Shown: positions 8,330-17,887, counted from the first letter of the stretch. The stretch is 64,000 nt of DNA from Microbulbifer agarilyticus S89 (GCF_000220505.1 NZ_AFPJ01000036.1:1-64000); one strand, 5' to 3'. Made by a program: numbers and translations. Notes: generated from the letters alone by a model not told the origin.

Positions 8330-9928
8330 CTAACGCATTTTCAGGATTTTGTTTATTAGCGCTCGGTTACTTGGAAGCACATCGGTAATTTCAGCACTAA
8401 GTTTTCGAATGCGTTCGAAATTCTCCCGGGCATCGTGCAGGTGTGGCAGCTGCCCTGAGCTCCACGCATAGTCCGCATGGTATTCCATGCCGTAAAGAAT
8501 GAACTCGTAGCTCTCGCGCACGAATGGCTCTAAAGCACTGGGCATATCGAACCGTGTGGGAGGGTAATGCTTCCAGAAGTCCAGTTGCTGTTTGAGTGAG
8601 TCTGGCAGCGAATTTTCGTTGGTATTGTCTAGCCAGAAATCGCTATCGGTACGCCGCGAGAGGTAATAGTGCAGCTTGATGAAATCCACCACCCGATGCC
8701 ACCGCTCGGTGAAAACCGCATTGTATTTCTTCTCAAGTGTCGCAAGTTGTTCCCTGCGCTGAGGGAATAGCTCCGTCAGCATGTTGCAGGATGCTTCAAT
8801 CAGAAAGATGGCGCTGGCTTCCAGTGGCTCCAGGAATGCGGCAGAGAGCCCCATGCCCACGCAGTTTTTGTGAAATACCTTTTCACGATATCCCAGCCGC
8901 AGGTCAATCTGACGGGCCTCAATTTGGTCGACATCAATAGTGACGGAGCCGCCGCCTTGAGAGTTGAGTGCCTGTTTGTTGTAGGCGCGAAGTGTGGCTT
9001 CGGCGTGATCGGGGGATGTGTGATTGTCGCTGTAGACATACCCGGTGCCTCGCCGACTTTGCAAGCCAATATCCCAAATCCAGCCTGCAGTTTGCGCGGT
9101 AGAAAGCGTGGGACTGTTGATTGGTGCTTCTTCATCCGCATATGGAACCTGCATTGCGATAGCCTTGTTGACTAGAAGAGTATCGCTAACGCCACGGAAT
9201 GGAATGTGATAGGTCTTATCGAGCAGCAGGCTGGCGAATCCAGTACAGTCGATAAATAAGTCCCCGGAAATCTGGTCCCCTTGCTTTGTAATTATGGATT
9301 TGATAAAGCCAGATTCGGATACTTCTACAGAATTTACGTGCGCAAGCAGGTGCGTAACGCCCAGTTTTTCACAGGCGTGCTTTCTCAGGAATGTAGCAAA
9401 TTTCCCCGCGTCCAGGTGATACGCATAGTTGAGCACTGTCTCATATTGCGGTGTGTCCAGTCCTTTGGGGGCAAGATGGTGCATACATGCTGCAGGCTGG
9501 GGCGAGATGGCTTCTGCGTAGGAGAGCCCCAGCTCTTTTTGCATGTGGTGCCAGTAGGGTCCGGGTGGAATCGGCCACATGCCACGGGGGAGTTCGAATG
9601 AGTGGAAATAGCTGGCATCTCTCCCGCCGACCCCATCTGTTTCGTCTTTGCCACAGGTATGCCAGTTAACGAAGCGCGTGCCTTGCTTGAAGGATGCGTC
9701 GCACTCCCGGATAAACTCGAACTCATCGATTCCAAGGTTGCGCAATGTATTGCGCATTGTCGGCCAGGTTCCTTCGCCTACGCCAATAATCGGTGTATCG
9801 GGAGACTCCACCAGCGTGACAGAGTATTCGTGATGCTTGAGTGGATCCAGGTGGCGCGCGAGGCTGGCGGCAGCGAGCCAGCCAGCTGTTCCCCCTCCGA
9901 CCACAACAACATTTTTTATTGATTTCAT
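8330..9928 (-). CDS. Tryptophan 7-halogenase-like flavoprotein 1
   Basis: 532-residue flavin-dependent halogenase family protein. The N-terminal GGGTAGW (11-17) binds FAD. Lys81 (ASFKQGTRFVNW) corresponds to the essential PrnA lysine, and a Glu lies in EPLEAS. The family WxWxIP motif is present as WIWDIG (283-288), with the Pro replaced by Gly. Such proteins recur beside TonB receptors in sugar loci, where halogenation has not been shown in general; the real substrate is unknown. The gene is divergent from a second family member and convergent with receptor 1. Family assignment is secure; halogenation of tryptophan is unlikely given the absence of any biosynthetic cluster. Confidence 0.88.
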   Translation of the reverse strand: MKSIKNVVVVGGGTAGWLAAASLARHLDPLKHHEYSVTLVESPDTPIIGVGEGTWPTMRNTLRNLGIDEFEFIRECDASFKQGTRFVNWHTCGKDETDGVGGRDASYFHSFELPRGMWPIPPGPYWHHMQKELGLSYAEAISPQPAACMHHLAPKGLDTPQYETVLNYAYHLDAGKFATFLRKHACEKLGVTHLLAHVNSVEVSESGFIKSIITKQGDQISGDLFIDCTGFASLLLDKTYHIPFRGVSDTLLVNKAIAMQVPYADEEAPINSPTLSTAQTAGWIWDIGLQSRRGTGYVYSDNHTSPDHAEATLRAYNKQALNSQGGGSVTIDVDQIEARQIDLRLGYREKVFHKNCVGMGLSAAFLEPLEASAIFLIEASCNMLTELFPQRREQLATLEKKYNAVFTERWHRVVDFIKLHYYLSRRTDSDFWLDNTNENSLPDSLKQQLDFWKHYPPTRFDMPSALEPFVRESYEFILYGMEYHADYAWSSGQLPHLHDARENFERIRKLSAEITDVLPSNRALINKILKMR

Positions 9929-9972
9929 TTAAAACCTCGGTGCGCGATTGTCGCAACCTGATTTCGGTGTTG

Positions 9973-9985
9973 TAATAAATCGTTC
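9973..9985. promoter_or_regulatory. Candidate RpiR-type operator (10/13)
   Basis: TAATAAATCGTTC matches GAATAAATTATTC at 10 of 13 positions in the divergent promoter between the two halogenase-like genes. Low-confidence site. Confidence 0.25.
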
Positions 9986-10103
9986 AGTGTTTTCCGGGTT
10001 ATAGTGCCACTGAATAGGTGCCACTTAAAGCGTTGCGGTGACGCTGCCAAAGGTTCGTTGTAGCAGTAGTGGTTTGATGTCGAGACAAGATTTGGGGGTT
10101 AAG

Positions 10104-11627
10104 GTGAGTAATCATTTTTCGGTACTGATTGTGGGTGGCGGTACCGCGGGTTGGATGACTGCGAACCTGCTTGCACATCACTGGAAAGACTGTTCAGTCA
10201 AAATCTCCTTGGTTGAATCGAGCGAGATTGCGACCGTCGGCGTGGGCGAGGGAAGTACCCCATTCCTAAAGAATTTTTTCCGCACCCTCGGTATCGAAGA
10301 AGCTGAATGGATGCCCGCTTGCGACGCGACTTACAAATGTGGGATTCGCTTCCCGAATTGGTCCAAGGTAAAGGGCTATGAATCCTACTATCACCCATTC
10401 TTTTCTCCTCTCGATCGTGAGACTGGTCAGGAGTTTTTTGCACAGGCGGATTTGAAGCGGCAGGGCAGTGCTGTCGAAGCCTTGCCTGACTATTTTTTCC
10501 ATGCGCCATATCTCTCTGCCGCAGGCAAGGCACCAATTCCACAGCGTCCACTGCCGTTCGAGCTGGATTACGCCTATCACTTTGATGCCGGTCTACTTGG
10601 TAAATTCTTGCGTGATAAGGCGGTTGCGGCAGGAGTCTCGCATGAGCAGGCCACGATTGAGCAGGTGCGAGTGGAGGGGGGACAAATCACAAGTTTGCAG
10701 ACTGCCTCTGGGAAAGATCTGTCGGCGGATTTTTACATTGACTGTACCGGCTTCCGCGGCACGCTGCTGGCTGCGCTGCCAGGCTACCGTTTCCATGATT
10801 ACAGTGGGACCTTGTTGAATAATGCTGCGGTTACCTTACAGGTACCCAGTGAGGGTGTGGACCCGATCCGGTCTGAGACTGTCTCTGAAGCCATGTCTGC
10901 CGGGTGGATGTGGGATATTCCCCTGCAGAGCCGCACGGGCTACGGCTACGTGTACAGTGATCAATTTTTGTCTGCCGCGGATGCGGAGCTGGAATTGCGT
11001 GCGCGGCTGGGCAAATCGGACGAGTTTGAGTGCCGACATTTGAAAATGCGTGTGGGCCGCGTCGCCGAGCATTGGTCGGCCAACTGCCTGGGGGTAGGCC
11101 TTTCCCAAGGGTTTATCGAGCCCCTGGAGGCAACGGCACTCATGTTGGTCCAGTTCACCATCGAGCAGTTCGCTCGCTCGTTGCCCGTGGAGCGTATGGC
11201 GAATCAGGACGGCGCATTTGTCAGCGCGGATTTAGATGTTCCCCGTGAGCGTTTCAATCGCACAATTAACGAGATGTTCGAGGGCGTGAGGGATTATGTG
11301 GTCGGGCATTATCTGTTGAATAGTCGCGAAGATACTGCTTACTGGCAAGCTGCGCGGGACCCTAGTGAGTCGCCCGAACGTTTGCTGCGATTGATTGAGT
11401 GTTGGGAGAATGGGGGAGATTTCGCCCAGCTTCTTGCCACATCTGGTGCGGACAAAATTTATTCAATGGCCAGTTGGTATTGTCTATTTGCAGGTATGGG
11501 GCGTTTTCCTGAGGTGGGACCACAGTCTGTTGAGTCTCAGCGGTTGATTCGGGAATTGCAGGCATTTTGTGGGGGTAACTCAGGGCGCTTCAATGATCAC
11601 CGCGCCTATCTCCGGCAGTTGTCATAG
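10104..11627 (+). CDS. Tryptophan 7-halogenase-like flavoprotein 2
   Basis: 507 residues from the chosen GTG start, which has a GGGGG stretch upstream and begins the protein just before the FAD fold; an ATG at 10,038 would add 22 residues of non-conserved sequence. The FAD motif GGGTAGW is at 11-17, the candidate essential Lys78 is in ATYKCGIRF, the WxWxIP motif is intact (WMWDIP, 268-273), and EPLEAT carries the likely catalytic Glu. It is divergent from the paralogue at 8330-9928, and the two proteins differ clearly in sequence and in the WxWxI(P/G) motif, so they may have different jobs. Function in a receptor-linked muropeptide locus is unknown. Confidence 0.87.
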   Translation: MSNHFSVLIVGGGTAGWMTANLLAHHWKDCSVKISLVESSEIATVGVGEGSTPFLKNFFRTLGIEEAEWMPACDATYKCGIRFPNWSKVKGYESYYHPFFSPLDRETGQEFFAQADLKRQGSAVEALPDYFFHAPYLSAAGKAPIPQRPLPFELDYAYHFDAGLLGKFLRDKAVAAGVSHEQATIEQVRVEGGQITSLQTASGKDLSADFYIDCTGFRGTLLAALPGYRFHDYSGTLLNNAAVTLQVPSEGVDPIRSETVSEAMSAGWMWDIPLQSRTGYGYVYSDQFLSAADAELELRARLGKSDEFECRHLKMRVGRVAEHWSANCLGVGLSQGFIEPLEATALMLVQFTIEQFARSLPVERMANQDGAFVSADLDVPRERFNRTINEMFEGVRDYVVGHYLLNSREDTAYWQAARDPSESPERLLRLIECWENGGDFAQLLATSGADKIYSMASWYCLFAGMGRFPEVGPQSVESQRLIRELQAFCGGNSGRFNDHRAYLRQLS

Positions 11628-11703
11628 GGGCGCGCGTGGCGCCTAAATCTTTTTTTGTGCCGCGTTGTTTGAGAAGCTTGTTTGTAGTTGAGCGTTATTT
11701 GTT

Positions 11704-11716
11704 CAATAAATTATTC
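11704..11716. promoter_or_regulatory. Candidate RpiR-type operator (12/13)
   Basis: CAATAAATTATTC, one mismatch from GAATAAATTATTC. It lies between halogenase-like gene 2 and the second TonB receptor, about 355 bp before the receptor start. Confidence 0.45.
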
Positions 11717-11861
11717 ATATTTATTCCAATTTGAATTGCCTTGCTGAATAAGTTGGATGATTGGCGTGTCACAATTCGTAACTGCGACCTTGGTATTGGT
11801 TGTCTTACCTGTCATTTCTTTCTTTTAGAGAAATTTTATTGAATTTTTTATGATTTTCACC

Positions 11862-11882
11862 TCGCCTTAGGCGAATTTTTTT
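11862..11882 (+). terminator. Short hairpin with T-run
   Basis: TCGCC-TTA-GGCGA is followed by A and seven Ts. It could end the halogenase-like transcript or act as an attenuator in a long receptor leader. Confidence 0.55.
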
Positions 11883-12071
11883 CGCAGAATGGCTGTGGAA
11901 TATCTTATTCATTGCGCTAGATGCGAAAGGTATATTTTATCGGTTTCGCCGATAGAAGATATCGATGATTTAACAATAAGTTCGTATTTAGTGGGCGCTG
12001 ATGGGAAGTTGCGAATAACAACCAACTATTCCCTGTGGGGACACACACAATAAAAGCCTGGGAGGCCATCC

Positions 12072-15000
12072 ATGTTCCAAAAAACAAAATTGAGCTCCTC
12101 GCTCAATAAGGCAATGTCGTCAACTTTTACCCGCTCTGCAGCGGCCGTGGCTGGAGTGTTGTTCTCAGTTTCGGTTGCAGCCCAGCAGTCCGGTAGCATC
12201 GAGGGTACCGTTTACCTCGATGACAATGTTGAAGCATCTGGCGTAACCATTACCGCGAGCAGCCCGGTAATGCCGAAGAGCCGTACCGTAGAATCCAATG
12301 CGGAGGGTGAGTTCAAACTGCCTGCGTTGATTCCTGGTACCTACACCCTGACCCTGACCACCGAAGACGGTATCAGCCGCACGGTAAAGACTCGTGTTCT
12401 GCTGAATCAAGAGTCTACCGTAAGCGTGATGATGGCTCCGGAAGCCGAAGGCGCTGATCTGGAAGAGGTGTTTGTCGAAGGTCAGATCATTCAGGTTGGT
12501 GGCGAAGCAACCCTGTCGAACGCACTGGGTTCCGATGTGGTAGATGGTGTACCTACTGGTACCAACTACCGTGACATGATGAAGTTGATCCCAGGCGTGC
12601 AGTACACCCAAAACGCTGTGCGTGGTGCGAGCGCGGGTGGTTCTGGTCAGGACAACACCTATGCATTTGACGGAGTGAATATCACCCTGCCAATGTTCGG
12701 AACCCTGTCTGCCGAACCATCGAATCACGACATCGAGATGGTTTCCGTTGAGCGTGGTGGTGCGAACGCTGTTGGCTTTAACCGCTCCGGTGGTTTTTCT
12801 GTCGACTCCAAGTCCAAGTCTGGTACCAACGAGTTCCAGGCTGGTTTCGAGCACAAAATCATGCCGAAGGGTTTCGTGGGTGAAACCGACAGTGGTGTTA
12901 AGGCAACCACGAATAACAGCTGGACTACCATGTATGCCAGCGGTCCGATCATCGAAGATCAGTTGTTCTTCTACGGCTCCTACTACGGCCCACGTTCTGA
13001 CCGCGAGAATAAAGAAACCGTTTACGGTGATGTAAAAGACTTTACCAGTGAACGTGACGAGTACTTCGGTAAGCTGACCTGGGCACCTACCGAAGACATC
13101 TTGCTGAATGGTAGCTTCCGTACTTCCGAGCGTATTGATCAGGGTGGCTCGATTGGCTTCTTTGAGGCCGATTCTGTTTCCGTCGGCAGCAAGTCCAATA
13201 TGGAAATTGTTACCGTCGATGGCTCCTGGATCATCAATGACGATACTACTTTCTCCGCGCAGTTCACCAGTTACGCGCAAGAAGGTGCTGACCAGCCGGA
13301 CCGTTTGCTGGGTGGTGTAAACCCAAGCCTCGAGGCTGGCCTCGCCATCAATAGCTTGGCAGATCAAGGTTACCTGACTGTACCCTCCCTGGTTGAAGGT
13401 GAAGATGAATTCAATGCATTCGTTCAGCCGCTGATCGATCAGTACGGCTATGTGAATGATGAAGGCGAAATCACCGGCGGTGGTGGCGTCGGTGCATACA
13501 GCACTATCTGGGATCAAAACTTCTACCGTAAGAGTTTTGAGATGGCGCTGGATCACAACCTCGAATGGGGTAGCACCAGCCATGAAATCCACATCGGCTT
13601 CCAGTGGAATGAGGGTGAAGAAGAGTTGACTTCTTTGTCCAACGGCTGGGGTGCAATCGCGGTTCTGGGTGGCCTGGAGACTCTGGAATCCCTTGAGCTG
13701 GATCCGGCGACCTTCGTAAGCTCCGCGGACCCTGCTTCTGAAGTGTACTACCGTGCTTCTATTCAGCAGATGAGTCTGGGTATTGACGGTGCACCGGTGT
13801 CTCCGATCAACTCTTTCACCGAAAGCTATAACTTTGAAGTGAATGACAAGATCGACTGGAACGACTTCACCTTCAACGTTGGCTTCCTGATCAGTGAAGA
13901 TATTCTCTACGGTGAAGGCCTGCGTGAGGCCGACAACTTCTCCGGGTTTGTAGAGGAAGCCGGTAACAAGTACGAGATGTATCGCGTTGATTGGAAGGAC
14001 ATGATTCAGCCGCGTCTCGGCGTGACCTACCGCTACAATGATGCAGAAGACACTGTCTTCCTGAACTACGCACATTACAACCCGCAGGCAAGTTCTCTTG
14101 CCCGTGCAGCATCTTGGGCGCGTAACACTCGTCGTAGCCTGAATGTGTACTTCGACGAGAATGGTGACTACCTGGCCTACCAGCCGGCTCGCGGTTCCAG
14201 CGGTAAAGTGTTCCAGAAAGACATGGATCCGCGTCTGATGGAAGAAATTACTCTGGGTACCACCCGTAATGTAATGGAAGGCTTGAATGTTCGTGCCCAC
14301 GTCCGTTACCGTGAAAACGATAACTTCTGGGAAGATACTCCTTACTACACTCCATCCGGCTGGTACTTCAACAACCCTGAGTCCATCCCGGAAGAGGTTG
14401 CGAGTCAGGAGTTCTATGCGTATACCTACGATGAGATGGTAAAAATTCGCGAAGAGCTGCCTACTACCTCTTCTTATGTAATTGCGCAAATCGATGGCGC
14501 ATACACCAAGTACTGGGAAGCGAGCTTGGAAGCTGAATGGTTTGGCGACCGTACTTACCTGAATGCTTCTTATGTGCGTAGCCGTTACTCCGGTAACTTT
14601 GACCAGGACAACACCACCGTAAATAATGACCAGGCCGTATTTATTGGCTCCTCTAACCTGATGGATTGGGAGACTCTGAATTACTGGGATAACCGTGAAG
14701 GTACTCTGACTGGCGATAAGCCGCATATCTTCAAGGCATTTGGTTACTACACCACCGACTGGAATGCGAATGTAGGTGCCTACTTTGTGTATCAGTCTGG
14801 TCAGCCCTGGCAGATTCAGGATGGTACCGTATTCGGTTACTCTCCAACCCTGGGTAATGACACTGGTGCCTACGGTGAGAAGGCGGGTGTACGTCGCTCC
14901 GATGCACATTGGCAGCTGGATTTGAACTACACGCAAAACTTCCAGGTGTTCAATGATTACACTTTGAATGTCCGTGCGGACCTGTTTAATGTGTTCGATC

Positions 15001-15110
15001 GTCAGACCGGCTACAACATTGAGCAGCGCCTGCGTGCAGAAGACTTTGGTAATCCTCAGAGTTACTTCAACTCTCGTCGCTTGCAGCTCTCTTTTGGAGT
15101 CGATTTCTAA
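12072..15110 (+). CDS. TonB-dependent receptor with carboxypeptidase-regulatory N-domain (Oar-like)
   Basis: 1012-residue outer-membrane receptor. A signal peptide ends at VAAQ near residue 38. Residues about 42-115 form a CarboxypepD_reg-like beta domain (SGSIEGTVYLDDNVEASGV, then GTYTLTL), as in Oar-type receptors. The plug (about 150-260) contains NYRDMMKLIPGVQYT, and the long barrel ends in LQLSFGVDF. The strong ribosome site GGGAGG precedes the ATG. Oar-type receptors are often linked to peptide or protein uptake, so this receptor may take peptide-bearing fragments while the first receptor takes sugar-rich ones. That division is inference. Confidence 0.92.
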   Translation: MFQKTKLSSSLNKAMSSTFTRSAAAVAGVLFSVSVAAQQSGSIEGTVYLDDNVEASGVTITASSPVMPKSRTVESNAEGEFKLPALIPGTYTLTLTTEDGISRTVKTRVLLNQESTVSVMMAPEAEGADLEEVFVEGQIIQVGGEATLSNALGSDVVDGVPTGTNYRDMMKLIPGVQYTQNAVRGASAGGSGQDNTYAFDGVNITLPMFGTLSAEPSNHDIEMVSVERGGANAVGFNRSGGFSVDSKSKSGTNEFQAGFEHKIMPKGFVGETDSGVKATTNNSWTTMYASGPIIEDQLFFYGSYYGPRSDRENKETVYGDVKDFTSERDEYFGKLTWAPTEDILLNGSFRTSERIDQGGSIGFFEADSVSVGSKSNMEIVTVDGSWIINDDTTFSAQFTSYAQEGADQPDRLLGGVNPSLEAGLAINSLADQGYLTVPSLVEGEDEFNAFVQPLIDQYGYVNDEGEITGGGGVGAYSTIWDQNFYRKSFEMALDHNLEWGSTSHEIHIGFQWNEGEEELTSLSNGWGAIAVLGGLETLESLELDPATFVSSADPASEVYYRASIQQMSLGIDGAPVSPINSFTESYNFEVNDKIDWNDFTFNVGFLISEDILYGEGLREADNFSGFVEEAGNKYEMYRVDWKDMIQPRLGVTYRYNDAEDTVFLNYAHYNPQASSLARAASWARNTRRSLNVYFDENGDYLAYQPARGSSGKVFQKDMDPRLMEEITLGTTRNVMEGLNVRAHVRYRENDNFWEDTPYYTPSGWYFNNPESIPEEVASQEFYAYTYDEMVKIREELPTTSSYVIAQIDGAYTKYWEASLEAEWFGDRTYLNASYVRSRYSGNFDQDNTTVNNDQAVFIGSSNLMDWETLNYWDNREGTLTGDKPHIFKAFGYYTTDWNANVGAYFVYQSGQPWQIQDGTVFGYSPTLGNDTGAYGEKAGVRRSDAHWQLDLNYTQNFQVFNDYTLNVRADLFNVFDRQTGYNIEQRLRAEDFGNPQSYFNSRRLQLSFGVDF

Positions 15111-15153
15111 TCGAATTTGTAAGCTAGAGTTTCTCTCTTAGATCCTATGACTT

Positions 15154-15178
15154 GCCCCGGCTTTGCCGGGGCTTTTTT
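15154..15178 (+). terminator. Intrinsic terminator after TonB receptor 2
   Basis: GCCCCGGC-TTT-GCCGGGGC stem followed by six Ts. Confidence 0.92.
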
Positions 15179-15203
15179 CGTGATGGGCACCAAAAATAGA
15201 GCA

Positions 15204-15216
15204 GTAAAATTTATTC
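15204..15216. promoter_or_regulatory. Candidate RpiR-type operator (11/13), upstream copy
   Basis: GTAAAATTTATTC matches GAATAATTTATTC at 11 of 13 positions and overlaps a 15-bp perfect palindrome ATTTATTCAATAAAT (15,209-15,223). It lies 42 bp from the perfect site, which suggests a two-site operator. Confidence 0.4.
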
Positions 15217-15245
15217 AATAAATAGTCGATCGTCTCAAAATTTTT

Positions 15246-15258
15246 GAATAATTTATTC
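15246..15258. promoter_or_regulatory. Candidate RpiR-type operator (perfect copy)
   Basis: GAATAATTTATTC is a near-perfect palindrome (two six-base arms around one T), 38 bp before the NlpC/P60 - epimerase - RpiR operon. This copy defines the consensus used for the other sites. Confidence 0.55.
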
Positions 15259-15296
15259 GTAATTCGACGGCAAAATTATTATTATCTGTGATGTAA

Positions 15297-16781
15297 ATGG
15301 ATATAACGATTTCAAAACTCCCTATGAAATTTGCCTTTCTGAATGCCATACCAGCGCCGAATTTCGCTCGGGTAATCGTGACTGGGCTGACCCTTTTAGG
15401 GCTCGTGTCTTGCGACGTACACTCGGGTAAGACCAGTGGGCAAGAATCTGCTTCGCTGGATGTGGCTGCGCAGTCTGCTTACGTTTCGGATGTGCCGAAG
15501 CTGACCGAGGCCATGCTGGATGTTGCGTTTTGGCAAGAAAAGATTGAACGGGATACGGCGCGGTTAAGTTATGCAGAAGTAGGCATGCTGAACTCCGAGA
15601 GTCTCTCTCAAGATACTTACCTGCATGACCTTTCGTCTTTCCCTGAAGTGCTGACCCATCAGCAGGTGGTTGAACTGATCGATCAGGTGAGTCGCCCGGC
15701 TTCCTCGCCGCGTTATCACGTGGACGGGCGCCTGGTTTCGGAGCAGGATTATGCGGCACTGGAGGCTGCGGTGCAGCGTGTTGCAGTCCCGGACTCGGTC
15801 GAAGTGCAGTGGGGGGTGGTGGTTACACGAGCAAGCATGCGTAGTTATCCGACTACCACACGTGTGCTGAAGAGCATCGATGATGCCGACCTGGATCGTT
15901 TTCAGGAGACCGGTGTTTTTCCGGGACAGCGCCTCGCAATTTTGCACGAGAGTGCCGACGGAGAGTGGTGGTTTGCGGTGAACTACCACTACGCCGCGTG
16001 GGTGCCAAAAACTGCGGTGGCAATTGGGGTCCGTGAACAAATTAATACTTGGCATGAGGATGCGCACCGGCTGACGGTTACAGGCTCTCAGGTCAAAACC
16101 AATTACAACCCGGTAGACTCCAGAACCTCCGAGGTCGTTTTGGATATGGGAGTGTCGCTGCCGTTATTGAGTGCTGCGGACGTTGGTCACAACATCAATG
16201 GGCAAAACCCGCATGCCAGTTATATTGTGTCGTTGCCTGTACGAGGTGAAGCGGGTGTGCTGGAGTTTGCACCCACGCTGATCGGGCGTGCGCAGGATGT
16301 CTCCGTGGGCTTGCTGGAATATCGGCCCGCGCTCGTTTTGCAGCAAGCATTCAAGTTTCTTGGCGAGCGCTACGGCTGGGGGCACGATTACAATGGTCGT
16401 GACTGCACCGGCTTTGTGGGTGAGGTATACAAGTCCTTTGGAATCCTGATGCCACGTAACTCCGGGCAGCAGGGCAAAAGTCATTTTGCACCGACGAAGC
16501 GCTTTGCCGCAGGGGATGATGTGGCCAGAGCTGAAGCCTTGGCTGAGCTTCAAGTCGGCGACCTAATTTATATTCCAGGTCATGTGATGATGTATATCGG
16601 CACCATCGATGGGGAGCCTTTTGTTATCCATGATGTGACCGGGCTCAGTTATTACCAGAAGGACGAGTCTTTCTATCGGGGTACCTTGTCGGGCGTATCG
16701 ATTACTCCTCTGACGCCACTGTATTTGAATAAAGAAAAAAGTTTTGTGGATGGCATCTACGCCATAAAAACCATAATTTGA
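15297..16781 (+). CDS. SH3-domain NlpC/P60 endopeptidase lipoprotein
   Basis: 494 residues (485 if the internal ATG at 15,324 is used) with a lipobox LVSC at Cys39. Layout fits the YkfC-like class: an N-terminal stabilising region (about 60-165), two SH3-like segments (about 168-300) and a C-terminal NlpC/P60 domain. The catalytic triad is visible as Cys370 (GRDCTGF), His429 (GHVMMYIG) and His445 (IHDVTG). YkfC-type enzymes cut gamma-D-Glu-diamino acid bonds and release L-Ala-D-Glu. The next gene encodes the enzyme that epimerises that dipeptide, which strongly supports the assignment. Confidence 0.92.
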   Translation: MDITISKLPMKFAFLNAIPAPNFARVIVTGLTLLGLVSCDVHSGKTSGQESASLDVAAQSAYVSDVPKLTEAMLDVAFWQEKIERDTARLSYAEVGMLNSESLSQDTYLHDLSSFPEVLTHQQVVELIDQVSRPASSPRYHVDGRLVSEQDYAALEAAVQRVAVPDSVEVQWGVVVTRASMRSYPTTTRVLKSIDDADLDRFQETGVFPGQRLAILHESADGEWWFAVNYHYAAWVPKTAVAIGVREQINTWHEDAHRLTVTGSQVKTNYNPVDSRTSEVVLDMGVSLPLLSAADVGHNINGQNPHASYIVSLPVRGEAGVLEFAPTLIGRAQDVSVGLLEYRPALVLQQAFKFLGERYGWGHDYNGRDCTGFVGEVYKSFGILMPRNSGQQGKSHFAPTKRFAAGDDVARAEALAELQVGDLIYIPGHVMMYIGTIDGEPFVIHDVTGLSYYQKDESFYRGTLSGVSITPLTPLYLNKEKSFVDGIYAIKTII

Positions 16782-16792
16782 TCGGTAAAGCC

Positions 16793-17887
16793 ATGAAAAT
16801 TGTTGACGTAAAACTGGGCATGCTGCGTGTTCCTCTCATTACTCCATTCAAGACCGCGTTGCGGACCGTTGAATGTGTCGAGGATGTTGTGGTGATGTTG
16901 GAAACCGATACCGGGCATATTGGCTACGGTAACGCACCGGCTACCGCGGTTATTACTGGTGATACGCACGCGTCGGTCATTGAGGCGGTGCGCAGTGTGT
17001 TTACGCCGCTGCTGCTCGAGCGCAATGTCGCAGACCTGAACCAGCTTACGCGGCAGATCCAGGGAGCGATGATCAATAACACCAGTGCCAAGGCGGCGGT
17101 GGAGATCGCGCTGTTTGATCTGTTTGCCCAGAGCTACAAAACGCCCCTGTACAAGATACTTGGTGGTGGTGAGAGCAGCCTGACGACGGATATCACCATT
17201 AGCGTCGACTATATCGACAAAATGGTCGCCGACGCGGAGAGTGCCGTCGAGCGTGGTTTTGAAATCCTCAAGTTGAAAGTAGGCAAAGATATCGGCCTTG
17301 ATATCGAGCGTATTAAAGCGGTTTATTCTGCAGTGAAAGGCCGTGCACTATTGCGCTTGGATGCCAACCAGGGGTGGACGCCAAAAGAGGCGGTTCTGGC
17401 TATAAAGGGCCTCGAGGATGCCGGCGTGCTACTCGAACTCGTCGAGCAGCCGGTCAAGGCCAACAACCTGGACGGTATGCGCTATATCGCCGAGCGTGTA
17501 AGAACGCCGATTATGGCGGATGAGAGTGTATTTGGTCCGCGCGAAGTGATGCAGGTTATTGGTCAGCGTGCGGCGGATATCATCAATATTAAATTGATGA
17601 AGACTGGCGGTATTTCCAATGCCCTCAGAATCGCAGATATCGCGGATTTGAACGATGTGGACTGCATGGTGGGTTGCATGTTGGAAACCAGTATTGGGGT
17701 TTCCGCTGCAGCACACGTGGCAGCAGCAAAGGCACCAGTGGTGTCCAAATTGGACCTGGATGTGCCTTCGTTGTGTAAATTTGACCCCGTGGTCGGTGGC
17801 GCTAGCTATAAGGATGCGGATATCATTCTGAATGAAACGCCGGGCCTGGGTGTTGAAAAGATTGAGGGCCTGCAGCTTCTGGCCTGA
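16793..17887 (+). CDS. L-Ala-D/L-Glu (dipeptide) epimerase
   Basis: 364-residue enolase-superfamily epimerase of the YcjG/YkfB type, cytoplasmic, converting L-Ala-D-Glu to L-Ala-L-Glu. Active-site residues of the muconate-lactonising/dipeptide epimerase group are present: Lys160-x-Lys162, metal ligands Asp190 (LRLDAN), Glu218 (LVEQP) and Asp243 (MADES), and Lys267 (INIKLMKTGG). The ATG at 16,793 is chosen; the in-frame TTG at 16,778 overlaps the previous stop. Placement directly after an NlpC/P60 endopeptidase matches the murein-peptide recycling logic seen in Bacillus ykf genes. Confidence 0.93.
   Translation: MKIVDVKLGMLRVPLITPFKTALRTVECVEDVVVMLETDTGHIGYGNAPATAVITGDTHASVIEAVRSVFTPLLLERNVADLNQLTRQIQGAMINNTSAKAAVEIALFDLFAQSYKTPLYKILGGGESSLTTDITISVDYIDKMVADAESAVERGFEILKLKVGKDIGLDIERIKAVYSAVKGRALLRLDANQGWTPKEAVLAIKGLEDAGVLLELVEQPVKANNLDGMRYIAERVRTPIMADESVFGPREVMQVIGQRAADIINIKLMKTGGISNALRIADIADLNDVDCMVGCMLETSIGVSAAAHVAAAKAPVVSKLDLDVPSLCKFDPVVGGASYKDADIILNETPGLGVEKIEGLQLLA

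Larger units (their letters stand above)
11628..12071. promoter_or_regulatory. Intergenic region before TonB receptor 2
   Basis: A 444-bp AT-rich stretch with no supportable gene. It holds a strong operator-like motif (11,704-11,716), a short intrinsic-terminator-like hairpin (11,862-11,882) and a small inverted repeat ATCGGTTTCGCCGAT (11,939-11,953). It ends with a good ribosome site (GGGAGG) before 12,072. Confidence 0.55.

Noticed and set aside
8330-11627. Halogenated natural-product biosynthetic cluster
   Set aside because: No NRPS, PKS, tryptophan-modifying or tailoring genes are nearby; the neighbours are receptors and peptidoglycan enzymes.
12165-14936. 923-codon open frame antisense to TonB receptor 2
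   Set aside because: Same reason: strong codon bias in a large receptor gene leaves the opposite strand open; the translation has no domain features.
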